From NCBI RefSeq assembly GCF_003635165.1, contig NZ_ML058647.1, positions 1 to 64,000 on the forward strand: 64,000 nt of DNA. The letters run 5' to 3'. The stretch is from Burkholderia sp. Nafp2/4-1b (GTDB lineage Bacteria; Pseudomonadota; Gammaproteobacteria; Burkholderiales; Burkholderiaceae). Under the pieces are notes generated by a model. The model was not told the origin of the DNA, did no database searches, and saw only the letters and a program-made list of their open reading frames with translations. Below, piece by piece: positions 6,498-14,717 of the stretch. Position 1 is the first letter of the stretch, and each line of letters begins with the position of its first letter. Both the position numbers and the translations under genes were made by a program.

Positions 6498-8480
6498 ATG
6501 TCAACGAAGAAGCCCAGCGCGGCCTATAGCGAAGCATCGATCAAGGTGCTCAAGGGTCTCGAGCCGGTCAAGCAGCGGCCCGGCATGTACACCCGTACGG
6601 AAAATCCGCTGCACATCATTCAGGAAGTCATCGACAACGCGTCGGACGAGGCGCTCGGCGGCTACGGCAAGCAGATCACGGTCACGCTGCACACCGATCA
6701 GTCGGTGTCGGTGGAGGACGACGGCCGCGGCATCCCGTTCGGCATGCACCCCGAAGAACGCGTGCCGGTCGTCGAGATCGTGTTCACGCGTCTGCACGCG
6801 GGCGGCAAGTTCGACAAGGCCGCCGGCGGCGCATACACGTTCTCGGGCGGCCTGCATGGCGTCGGCGTGTCGGTGACGAACGCACTCGCGACGCGTCTCG
6901 ACGTGACGGTCTGGCGCGACGGCAAGATCGCCGAGCTCGGTTTCGCCGACGGCGACGTCGTGAAGCCGCTGTCGACGCAAGCCGCGGCCCGCGGCGAGAA
7001 GAAGTCCGGCACGCGCGTGCAGGTGTGGCCGAATCCGAAATACTTCGATTCGCCGAACCTGCCGCTCGGCGAGCTGCAGCGCCTGCTGCGCTCGAAGGCC
7101 GTGCTGCTGCCGGGCGTGGAGGTCGTGCTCGTCAACGAGAAGACCGGCGAGCGCCAGACCTGGAAATACGAAGACGGCCTGCGCGGCTACCTGCTCGACG
7201 AGATGAACGGCAGCGAGCTGCTGATCCCGCTGTTCGAAGGCGAGCGCTTCGCCGATGCGCGTTCGACCGACGAAACCTTCGCCGAGGGCGAGGGCGCGTC
7301 GTGGGTCGTCGCATGGAGCGAGGAAGGGTCGCTCGTGCGCGAGTCGTACGTGAACCTGATCCCCACACCGGCCGGCGGCACGCACGAGTCGGGCCTGCGC
7401 GACGGTCTCTACCAGGCGGTGAAGAGCTTCGTCGAGCTGCACAACCTGCAGCCGAAGGGCGTGAAGCTGCTCGCGGAAGACGTGTTCGCCCGCGTGTCGT
7501 TCGTGCTGTCGGCGAAGGTGCTCGATCCGCAGTTCCAGGGGCAGATCAAGGAACGGCTGAACAGCCGCGACGCGGTGAAGCTCGTGTCGTCGTTCTCGCG
7601 TCCGGCGCTCGAACTGTGGCTGAACCAGCACGTCGAGCACGGCAAGAAGCTCGCCGAACTCGTGATCAAGCAGGCGCAGGCGCGCACGCGTGCGGGCCAG
7701 AAGGTCGAGAAGCGCAAGAGCTCGGGCGTCGCGGTGCTGCCCGGCAAGCTGACCGATTGCGAGACGGAAGATATCGCGCGCAACGAACTGTTCCTGGTCG
7801 AGGGCGACTCGGCGGGCGGCTCCGCGAAGATGGGCCGCGACAAGGAGTACCAGGCGATCCTGCCGCTGCGCGGCAAAGTGCTGAACACGTGGGAAACCGA
7901 GCGCGATCGCCTGTTCGCGAACAATGAAGTGCACGACATCTCGGTCGCGATCGGCGTCGATCCGCACAGCCCGGACGAGACCGTCGACCTGTCGAACCTG
8001 CGCTACGGCAAGATCTGCATCCTGTCGGACGCTGACGTCGACGGCTCGCACATCCAGGTGCTGCTGCTCACGCTCTTCTTCAAGCATTTCCCGCAACTGA
8101 TCGAGCGCGGTCACGTGCACGTCGCGCGCCCGCCGCTGTTCCGCGTCGACGCGCCCGCGCGCGGCAAGAAGCCCGCGCAGAAGCTCTATGCGCTCGACGA
8201 AGGCGAACTCGAGGCGACGCTCGACAAGCTGCGCAAGGACGGCGTGCGCGACACGCAGTGGAGCATCAGCCGCTTCAAGGGCCTTGGCGAAATGAGCGCG
8301 GAGCAGCTGTGGGACACGACGATGAACCCCGACACGCGCCGCCTGATGCCGGTGAAGCTCGGCGAGCTCGACTACGAGGCGACGGTTGCGCGCATGACGA
8401 TGCTGATGGGCAAGGGCGAGGCAGCCGCGCGACGCGGCTGGCTCGAGGAAAAGGGCAACGACGTCGAAGCGGATATTTAG
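6498..8480 (+). CDS. parE: DNA topoisomerase IV subunit B
   Basis: A protein of 660 residues. The GHKL ATPase has EVIDNASDEALGG (about 46-58), the DDGRGIP loop and the GGLHGVGVSV glycine loop. The TOPRIM domain has FLVEGDSAGGSA and LSDADVDGSHI, which hold the metal-binding acidic residues. The C-terminus (GLGEMSAEQLWDTTMNP) contacts ParC. The length is that of ParE, lacking the insert of GyrB from some gammaproteobacteria. With ParC it decatenates daughter chromosomes. parC follows after 226 bases containing a large palindrome. Confidence 0.97.
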   Translation: MSTKKPSAAYSEASIKVLKGLEPVKQRPGMYTRTENPLHIIQEVIDNASDEALGGYGKQITVTLHTDQSVSVEDDGRGIPFGMHPEERVPVVEIVFTRLHAGGKFDKAAGGAYTFSGGLHGVGVSVTNALATRLDVTVWRDGKIAELGFADGDVVKPLSTQAAARGEKKSGTRVQVWPNPKYFDSPNLPLGELQRLLRSKAVLLPGVEVVLVNEKTGERQTWKYEDGLRGYLLDEMNGSELLIPLFEGERFADARSTDETFAEGEGASWVVAWSEEGSLVRESYVNLIPTPAGGTHESGLRDGLYQAVKSFVELHNLQPKGVKLLAEDVFARVSFVLSAKVLDPQFQGQIKERLNSRDAVKLVSSFSRPALELWLNQHVEHGKKLAELVIKQAQARTRAGQKVEKRKSSGVAVLPGKLTDCETEDIARNELFLVEGDSAGGSAKMGRDKEYQAILPLRGKVLNTWETERDRLFANNEVHDISVAIGVDPHSPDETVDLSNLRYGKICILSDADVDGSHIQVLLLTLFFKHFPQLIERGHVHVARPPLFRVDAPARGKKPAQKLYALDEGELEATLDKLRKDGVRDTQWSISRFKGLGEMSAEQLWDTTMNPDTRRLMPVKLGELDYEATVARMTMLMGKGEAAARRGWLEEKGNDVEADI

Positions 8481-8638
8481 TGCAGTGTTCGACGCCAATC
8501 GGCACTGATGCGCTGCGGCTTCGCGCCCGTGGCGGCGTCGCAAATCCTCGCGATGCGTCTGGCATCGCTGCGGTTTGCTTCTTGCCACGAACGCGAATCC
8601 GCTGGCGCATCAGCACCGCTTGACATCGAACACTGCAC
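8480..8638. repeat. 159-bp imperfect palindrome between parE and parC
   Basis: The outer 13 bases are perfectly inverted (GTGCAGTGTTCGA at 8480-8492, TCGAACACTGCAC at 8626-8638). The arms continue almost in register to a perfect central hairpin GCGATGC-GTCTG-GCATCGC (8550-8568). Most of the roughly 77-base arms pair, and many differences are transitions. It begins on the last base of the parE stop codon. It could be a REPIN- or MITE-type element, or a transcribed hairpin between the two cistrons. No protein is encoded. Confidence 0.8.
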
Positions 8639-8706
8639 CGCCGCTTCCGCGCGGCCGGGCATGACGCCCGGCCCGGCCTCATGCCACTTACGAATACGGA
8701 ATACAG

Positions 8707-11028
8707 ATGGACGACAAGACTTCCGATCTCTTCGCCGGGTCCGACGCACCGGACGCCGACGAACTGACGCTCGGCAACTACGCGGAGCAGGCATACCTCA
8801 GCTACGCGGTCAGCGTCGTGAAGAGCCGCGCGCTGCCCGACGTGTGCGACGGCCAGAAGCCGGTGCAGCGCCGGATCCTGTTCGCGATGAACGAAATGGG
8901 CCTTGGGCCCGATGCGAAGCCGGTGAAGTCGGCGCGCGTGGTCGGCGACGTGCTCGGTAAATATCACCCGCACGGCGACCAGTCGGCGTATGACGCGCTC
9001 GTGCGTCTCGCGCAGGATTTCTCGCTGCGCTATCCGCTGATCGACGGGCAAGGCAACTTCGGCTCGCGCGACGGCGACGGCGCGGCGGCGATGCGATACA
9101 CCGAAGCGCGGCTCACGCCGATCTCGAAGCTGCTGCTCGACGAGATCGACCAGGGCACGGTCGACTTCATGCCGAACTACGACGGCTCGTTCGAGGAGCC
9201 GAAGACGCTGCCGAGCCGCATGCCGTTCGTGCTGCTGAACGGCGCGTCGGGCATCGCGGTCGGTCTCGCGACCGAAATCCCGTCGCACAACCTGCGCGAG
9301 GTCGCGGCCGCGGCCGTCGCGTTGATCCGCAATCCGAAGCTCACGCACGCGGAGCTGATGAACCTGATCCCCGGTCCGGATTTCCCGGGCGGCGGCCAGA
9401 TCATCTCGAGCGACACGGAAATCGCGGCGGCCTACGAGTCCGGCCGCGGCAGCCTGAAGGTGCGCGCGAAATGGAAGATCGAAGATCTCGCGCGCGGCCA
9501 GTGGCAGCTGGTGGTTACCGAACTGCCGCCGAGCACGTCGGGCCAGAAGGTGCTCGAGGAAATCGAGGAGCTGACCAACCCGAAGCTCAAGCTCGGCAAG
9601 AAGACGCTCACGCCCGAACAGCTGAACACGAAGAAGGCGATGCTCGACCTGCTCGACGCGGTGCGCGACGAGTCGGGCAAGGAAGCGGCGGTGCGGCTCG
9701 TGTTCGAGCCGAAGTCGCGCACGATCGACCAGACGGAATTCGTGAACACGCTGCTCGCGTACACGAGCCTCGAATCGAACGCGACGCTGAACCTCGTGAT
9801 GATCGGCGCCGACGGCCGGCCGGGCCAGAAGGGCCTGCTGACGATCCTCGACGAATGGGTGAAGTTCCGCCAGCTGACGATGACGCGCCGTTGCCGCCAT
9901 CGTCTCGCGAAGGTCGACGATCGCATCCACATCCTCGAAGGGCGGATGATCGTCTTCCTGAACATCGACGAGGTGATTCGCATCATCCGCGAGGCGGACG
10001 AGCCGAAGGCCGCGCTGATGAGCGCGTTCGGCCTCACCGACCGCCAGGCCGAAGACATCCTCGAAATCCGGCTGCGTCAGCTCGCGCGGCTCGAGAAGAT
10101 CAAGATCGAGAAGGAACTCGAAGGGCTGCGCGACGAGAAGGCGAAGCTCGAGGAACTGCTCGCGAACGAAAGCGCGATGAAGCGGCTGATGATCAAGGAG
10201 ATCGAGGCCGATGCGAAGCAGTACGGCGACGATCGCCGCACGCTGATCCAGCAGGAAAAGCGCGCGACCTTCGAGGCGAAGGTCGTCGACGAGCCGGTCA
10301 CGGTCGTCGTGTCGCAGAAGGGCTGGGTGCGCGCGCTGAAGGGCCACGGGCTCGACCCGGCCGGCTTCACGTTCAAGGCGGGCGACCACCTGTACGCGGC
10401 GTTCCAGTGCCGCACGCCCGATCGCCTGATCGCGTGGGGCAGCAGCGGGCGCGTGTATTCGGTCGACGTGTCGGTGCTGCCGGGCGGGCGCGGCGACGGC
10501 GTGCCGGTCACGTCGCTGATCGAGCTCGAATCAGGCTCGCACCTGATGCATTACTACGCAGCGCCGGCCGACCAGCAACTGCTGCTCGCGTCGAGCAACG
10601 GCTTCGGCTTCCTCGCGAAGGTCGGCGACATGGTGAGCCGCGTGAAGGCCGGCAAGTCGTTCATGACGATCGATGCGGGCGCGGTGCCGCTTGCGCCGAT
10701 GCCGGTGCTGCCGAACGCGACGCAGGTCGCGTGCCTGTCGAGCGGCGGCCGTCTGCTGGTGTTCGGGATGGACGAGATGAAGACGCTGTCCGGCGGCGGT
10801 CGCGGCGTGATCCTGATGGCGCTCGACGACAAGGAAGCGCTCGTGCAGGCGCTCGCGATCGACCCGGCCGGCGTCGTGCTGATCGGCACCGGCCGCGGCG
10901 GCAAGGCGCAGGACGAAACGCTGTCGTACGCGGGGCTCGCGCCGCACATCGGCAAGCGTGCGCGCAAGGGCCGTGCGCCGGACACGAAGCTGAAGGTCGT
11001 CAACGAGCTGCGTCCGCTGCTCGGCTGA
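8707..11028 (+). CDS. parC: DNA topoisomerase IV subunit A
   Basis: A protein of 773 residues. The breakage-reunion domain carries catalytic Tyr131 in AAAMRYTEARLTP, preceded by the winged-helix motif GKYHPHGDQSAYDALV. A coiled-coil tower (about 390-500) is followed by degenerate beta-pinwheel blades (GWVRALKGHG, GRVYSVDVS, GRGVILMAL), as expected for ParC rather than GyrA. At the position matching Ser80 of E. coli ParC this protein has Gln (HPHGDQ). It pairs with the upstream ParE for chromosome decatenation. Confidence 0.97.
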   Translation: MDDKTSDLFAGSDAPDADELTLGNYAEQAYLSYAVSVVKSRALPDVCDGQKPVQRRILFAMNEMGLGPDAKPVKSARVVGDVLGKYHPHGDQSAYDALVRLAQDFSLRYPLIDGQGNFGSRDGDGAAAMRYTEARLTPISKLLLDEIDQGTVDFMPNYDGSFEEPKTLPSRMPFVLLNGASGIAVGLATEIPSHNLREVAAAAVALIRNPKLTHAELMNLIPGPDFPGGGQIISSDTEIAAAYESGRGSLKVRAKWKIEDLARGQWQLVVTELPPSTSGQKVLEEIEELTNPKLKLGKKTLTPEQLNTKKAMLDLLDAVRDESGKEAAVRLVFEPKSRTIDQTEFVNTLLAYTSLESNATLNLVMIGADGRPGQKGLLTILDEWVKFRQLTMTRRCRHRLAKVDDRIHILEGRMIVFLNIDEVIRIIREADEPKAALMSAFGLTDRQAEDILEIRLRQLARLEKIKIEKELEGLRDEKAKLEELLANESAMKRLMIKEIEADAKQYGDDRRTLIQQEKRATFEAKVVDEPVTVVVSQKGWVRALKGHGLDPAGFTFKAGDHLYAAFQCRTPDRLIAWGSSGRVYSVDVSVLPGGRGDGVPVTSLIELESGSHLMHYYAAPADQQLLLASSNGFGFLAKVGDMVSRVKAGKSFMTIDAGAVPLAPMPVLPNATQVACLSSGGRLLVFGMDEMKTLSGGGRGVILMALDDKEALVQALAIDPAGVVLIGTGRGGKAQDETLSYAGLAPHIGKRARKGRAPDTKLKVVNELRPLLG

Positions 11029-11062
11029 TACCGCATCCGCTTGCCGGCTCGACCGGCATCGC

Positions 11063-11107
11063 AGGCCGCACCTCCCGCTTCGGCGGGCGTGCGGCCTTGC
11101 TCTTTTT
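11063..11107 (+). terminator. Intrinsic terminator after parC
   Basis: A 9-bp stem (AGGCCGCAC / GTGCGGCCT, 11063-11097) encloses an inner CCCGC-TTCG-GCGGG hairpin and is followed by TGCTCTTTTT. It lies 35 bases past the parC stop. Confidence 0.8.
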
Positions 11108-11275
11108 CGGACCGCATGTTCACGTAAGCGCGAGTGGCGCCGTCACGCGGAACTTGCAAAATATTGTGAAATGCCGCCATGGGCCTGAACCGAGCGGCAG
11201 TCCGCCGGTCGAACGTCGCTCGACCGCGCGTGACGCGGCGCTACGTTGCATTCAACCGATAACAGGATTGCCGCC

Positions 11276-11734
11276 ATGTCCCACGCCGTTTCCGTCGCGC
11301 TGTTTCTTCATCTGCTGGCCGTCGCCGTGTGGGTGGGCGGGATGGTCTTCGCGAACTTCTGCCTGCGCCCGGCGCTGTCGGACCTGACGCCGCAGCTGCG
11401 GCTGCCGCTGATCGAGGGCGTGTTCGGCCGCTTCTTCAACTGGGTGTCGGGCTCGGTGATCGTGATCCTGCTGTCCGGCGGGTTCCTGCTCACCGCGTTC
11501 GGCGGCGCGCATGCAACGTGGTCGCTGCACGCGATGGCGGGGCTCGGCGTCGTGATGATGCTGATCTTCGGCCACATCCGCTTCGCGCTGTTTCCGCGCA
11601 TTCGCCGTGCGGTGCAGGCGCAGAATTGGCCCGATGGCGCGCGCGCGGTGAACACGGTGCGTCTGCTCGTCGTCGTCAACCTCGTGCTCGGCGTCGTGAC
11701 GATCGGCGCGGCCGTGCTGTCGCGCGGTTTCTGA
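11276..11734 (+). CDS. CopD-like small integral membrane protein
   Basis: A protein of 152 residues with four hydrophobic segments (around 5-25, 48-70, 78-98 and 125-148). HLLAVAVWVGGMVFANFCLRP near the start and a conserved His in FGHIRFALFP are typical of the CopD/YkoX-type four-helix family. Some members are linked to copper handling, but no copper genes are adjacent, so the substrate is not known. It converges on the LysR gene with a 67-base gap rich in GC hairpins. Confidence 0.7.
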   Translation: MSHAVSVALFLHLLAVAVWVGGMVFANFCLRPALSDLTPQLRLPLIEGVFGRFFNWVSGSVIVILLSGGFLLTAFGGAHATWSLHAMAGLGVVMMLIFGHIRFALFPRIRRAVQAQNWPDGARAVNTVRLLVVVNLVLGVVTIGAAVLSRGF

Positions 11735-11801
11735 TCGCCGGTCCCTGGCCTAGCGGCGCGGTTCGGCGCCCGTGGCCGGCGCGGCGCCGCGCGCCGTCAA
11801 G

Positions 11802-12686
11802 CTAGGCGGCCAGCATCGCATCGAGCAGCCACGCGCCGGCCGGGCCGAGCGGCCGGTTCCGCGACCACACCGCATCGACCCGCACGCGCCGCGGCCAGCC
11901 GCGCGAACGCAGCTCGCACAGGCGCTGGCCCGCGAAGTGCTCGACCATCCAGCGCGGCAGTTCGGCCCAGCCGAAGCCCAGCACCGCCATTTCCAGCAGC
12001 ATCAGATAGCTCGGTGCGAGCCAGCGCTGCGTGCCGACGACGATCCGGTCGTCGGCGCCGCGATCCTCCGGTTTCACGTATGTATTGAGGCGCAACTCGC
12101 GCGCATCGCGCAGCGCCGCGTGCGGAACCTCGGCGTCCCCGTAGGCCGCCAGCGCATGCGTGCGCCCGACGAACAGGCCGATCTCCGATTCTTCCGCCAC
12201 CGTCGCCGCGCCGATATCGGGCGGGTAGACGGCGCGCGCGGCCATCAGGCCGAGCTGCGCGCGGCCCTGCTGGATCAGGTCTAGTACGTCCTCATGTTCG
12301 GCGATCTGGCATTCGAGCTCGAGCGCCGGAAAGCGCCGCTCGAGCGCCATCAACGTTTCCTCGTAATGCTTCGACTGATACGTGTCGGACACGACGAGCG
12401 TGAGCCGCGCTTCCTCGCCCTGCGCGAGCCGCGCGGCGGTGCGGTCGATCGCGGCGCCGGCCTCCAGCGCGCGCTGCACCTGCGGCAGCAGCGCGCGGCC
12501 GGCATCGGTGAGCGTCGGCGTGCGCGTCGAGCGATCGAACAGCTGCACGCCGAGATCGATCTCGAGGTTCGCGATCGCTTCGGACACGGTCGACTGGCGT
12601 TTGCCGAGCTTGCGCGCGGCGGCCGTGAACGAACCGAGCTGGGCGGCTTCGGCAAAGGCGAGCAGGGCTTCGGGCGCGTGGCGCAT
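11802..12686 (-). CDS. LysR-family transcriptional regulator
   Basis: A protein of 294 residues. An N-terminal winged helix-turn-helix (LLAFAEAAQLGSFTAAARKL ... TVSEAIANLEIDLGVQLFDR, about 8-55) is followed by a periplasmic-binding-protein-like effector domain (about 90-290). It is transcribed away from the PACE efflux gene with 122 bases between, the usual layout for a LysR regulator and its target. A palindrome lies just upstream of its own start (12709-12723). The effector is unknown. Confidence 0.9.
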   Translation of the reverse strand: MRHAPEALLAFAEAAQLGSFTAAARKLGKRQSTVSEAIANLEIDLGVQLFDRSTRTPTLTDAGRALLPQVQRALEAGAAIDRTAARLAQGEEARLTLVVSDTYQSKHYEETLMALERRFPALELECQIAEHEDVLDLIQQGRAQLGLMAARAVYPPDIGAATVAEESEIGLFVGRTHALAAYGDAEVPHAALRDARELRLNTYVKPEDRGADDRIVVGTQRWLAPSYLMLLEMAVLGFGWAELPRWMVEHFAGQRLCELRSRGWPRRVRVDAVWSRNRPLGPAGAWLLDAMLAA

Positions 12687-12708
12687 GCGGCGGATCTCAT
12701 GGCGTTAT

Positions 12709-12723
12709 ATCGGTAAAACCGAT
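12709..12723. promoter_or_regulatory. LysR-type operator candidate
   Basis: ATCGGT-AAA-ACCGAT is a perfect 6-bp inverted repeat between the divergent LysR and PACE genes. Further half-sites (ACCGAT, ATCGGT) follow at about 12752 and 12770. This suggests a multi-site LysR binding region controlling both directions. Confidence 0.55.
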
Positions 12724-12808
12724 GATATCAAACTGGATTCATACGGTTGCACCGATCAAAATGCTCGACATCGGTAGCACTAACCGTACAAACGAATCGG
12801 AGGGAACC

Positions 12809-13255
12809 ATGAAACAGATGAACAAAACGGTGACGGAACGCCTCGTCCACGCGCTGACGTTCGAACTGGTGGCGATCGCGCTGTGCGCGCCGATCGGCGC
12901 ATGGCTGCTCAACATGCCGGTGTCGCATGTCGGCGTGCTGACGGTGATGGTGTCGCTGATCGCGATGGCATGGAACATGACGTTCAACACGCTGTTCGAC
13001 CGCTTCGAGCGGCGCGCGGGCCTCACGCGCACGCTCGGGATGCGGATCGCGCACGCGGTCGCCTTCGAGCTCGGCCTCGTCGCGATGGTGGTGCCGGTGG
13101 CCGCGTGGTGGCTGAACGTGAGCCTCGTCGAGGCGCTGGTGCTCGACCTCGGCATCGTGCTGTTCTTCCTGCCTTACACGTTCTGCTTCAACCTCGCGTA
13201 CGACGCGCTCCGCGCACGCTGGGTTGCGCGCCGCGTCGCGGTGCAGGCCGGTTGA
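12809..13255 (+). CDS. PACE-family multidrug efflux protein
   Basis: A protein of 148 residues with four membrane helices in two tandem bacterial transmembrane pair repeats. Repeat 1 is RLVHALTFELVAIAL ... MTFNTLFDRFE and repeat 2 is RIAHAVAFELGLVAM ... FCFNLAYDALR. The paired RxxHAxxFE and NxxxD motifs are diagnostic of the AceI/PACE family. Membrane-embedded Glu in each FE motif is expected to carry protons; AceI exports chlorhexidine and short diamines. GGAGG lies before ATG 12809. Control by the divergent LysR gene is likely. Confidence 0.9.
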   Translation: MKQMNKTVTERLVHALTFELVAIALCAPIGAWLLNMPVSHVGVLTVMVSLIAMAWNMTFNTLFDRFERRAGLTRTLGMRIAHAVAFELGLVAMVVPVAAWWLNVSLVEALVLDLGIVLFFLPYTFCFNLAYDALRARWVARRVAVQAG

Positions 13256-13306
13256 GCGACCGGCGGCCGGCGGGGCGGCGGTGCCGGCCGGGACCGAAGC
13301 CCGCCG

Positions 13307-14551
13307 TCAGTGCGCGGCGGCCCACAGCCACACGCCGCACACGATCGCGACCGCGCCGTACACCACATACACGGGCGCCTTGAAGCGCGCGAAGCACAGC
13401 GTCGCGAAAGCGCCCGTGAGCCAATAGATGGGATCGGCCGGCTCGCGATGCAGGATCTTCACGACGGCGACCACGAGAAAGCCCGTCGTCGCCGCGCGCA
13501 GCAGGTGCATCCCGTGCTCGAAGCGCGAGTGGCGCTTGAGCCGGAACAGATGGTTCTGCGCGAACACGACGAGGCACCCCGACGGAATGAACAGCGCGGC
13601 GGTTGCGAGCAGCGCGCCGACCCAACCGTCGGTCAGGTAGCCGAGAAACGGCACGACGTTCAGCAGCGGGCCGGGCGACACAGGCGACAGCGCGAACGCG
13701 AGCGTGAAGTCGTGATCGGAGATGCCGGTGGCAGGCGACACGAACACCGCCTTCAGCACCGGCAGCGCCGAGAACCCGCCGCCGAACAGCGTCATGCCGG
13801 CGCCGGCGAGCCGCGGCCACAGCAGCGGCATCTGGTAGTCGCCGGGCAGCGGCACCGCGAACACCGCGACGAGTACGGCGAGCAGCACGAGCAGGTTGCG
13901 ATCGCGCCTGGACAGCCTGAAGTCGACCGCGTCGTGCTGCAGCGGCCCGGTCAGCCAGCCGGCTGCAAACGCGGCGAACAGAATCCCGACGAAAGCGGCC
14001 GGACTATGCGCGAAAGCGAGCAGAATCGTCGATAGCGCGGCGATCGTCTGTTCGAGCCGCGTGCGCGCGAGCGTGCGCAACTGCCTGATCCACGTGACGC
14101 CGATCAGCGCGGCGAGCACCATCCCGAAGTGATTGACCAGCATCGGCGCGGCGAGCGAACGCACGATCGGCGTGCGATAGAAGATCGCGAACAGCGTCAT
14201 CAGCACGAAGAACGGCAGCACGCTCGCGATGCCGGCGATCCACGCGCCGGCGCGGCCGTGCAGCGTCTGGCCGACCTGCACGGCAACGTTGCAGCCGACG
14301 GGGCCCGGCACGAGCCAGGCAAGGGCGACGAAATCGGCGAACACGTGCGGCTCGATGCGCTGCAACCGGTCGACGTAGTGGCGTTCGAGTTGCGCCATCA
14401 TCGACAGCCCGCCCCACGATACGGCGGAAATGCCGGCAATGACCTTGAACAAGGCCCACAGGGAGGCCTGTGCCTGTTCGGCACGTTCGGCCGTTTCGAC
14501 TTCGACGGTGGTCATGGTTGAAATGGTGGCGCTGGGCCTGGTGTTGCGCAT
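13307..14551 (-). CDS. chrA: Chromate transporter, long-chain CHR family
   Basis: A protein of 414 residues (402 if the ATG at 14515 is used; neither start has a clear ribosome site). It has two homologous halves of about six hydrophobic helices. Each carries the CHR signature: FGGLSMM-like start, LPGPVGCNVAVQVG in the first half, FGGGFSALPVL and SPVSPGPLLNVV in the second. The family exports chromate in exchange for protons, though many members have other anion substrates. No chrB-type regulator is adjacent, so the role in chromate resistance is uncertain. Confidence 0.85.
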   Translation of the reverse strand: MRNTRPSATISTMTTVEVETAERAEQAQASLWALFKVIAGISAVSWGGLSMMAQLERHYVDRLQRIEPHVFADFVALAWLVPGPVGCNVAVQVGQTLHGRAGAWIAGIASVLPFFVLMTLFAIFYRTPIVRSLAAPMLVNHFGMVLAALIGVTWIRQLRTLARTRLEQTIAALSTILLAFAHSPAAFVGILFAAFAAGWLTGPLQHDAVDFRLSRRDRNLLVLLAVLVAVFAVPLPGDYQMPLLWPRLAGAGMTLFGGGFSALPVLKAVFVSPATGISDHDFTLAFALSPVSPGPLLNVVPFLGYLTDGWVGALLATAALFIPSGCLVVFAQNHLFRLKRHSRFEHGMHLLRAATTGFLVVAVVKILHREPADPIYWLTGAFATLCFARFKAPVYVVYGAVAIVCGVWLWAAAH

Positions 14552-14717
14552 GAGAACGTGCCGGCGGCCCGCCGACGCGATGGCCCTTCCGATTGTCCGC
14601 CGCGCATCGTGACACTGCCATGCGCGGAAACGCTAGTTAATGAACTAAACAACCGGATCGGAGGCCGAAACGATCGGTGTGCCACGCAACAAAATGGGGC
14701 CGCGCGTGTCGAGCGGA

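Noticed and set aside
11735..11801. Terminator between the CopD-like and LysR genes
   Set aside because: GC-rich inverted pieces are present, but the best stem (GGCCTAGC / GCTAGGC) is interrupted and has no T tract on either side.
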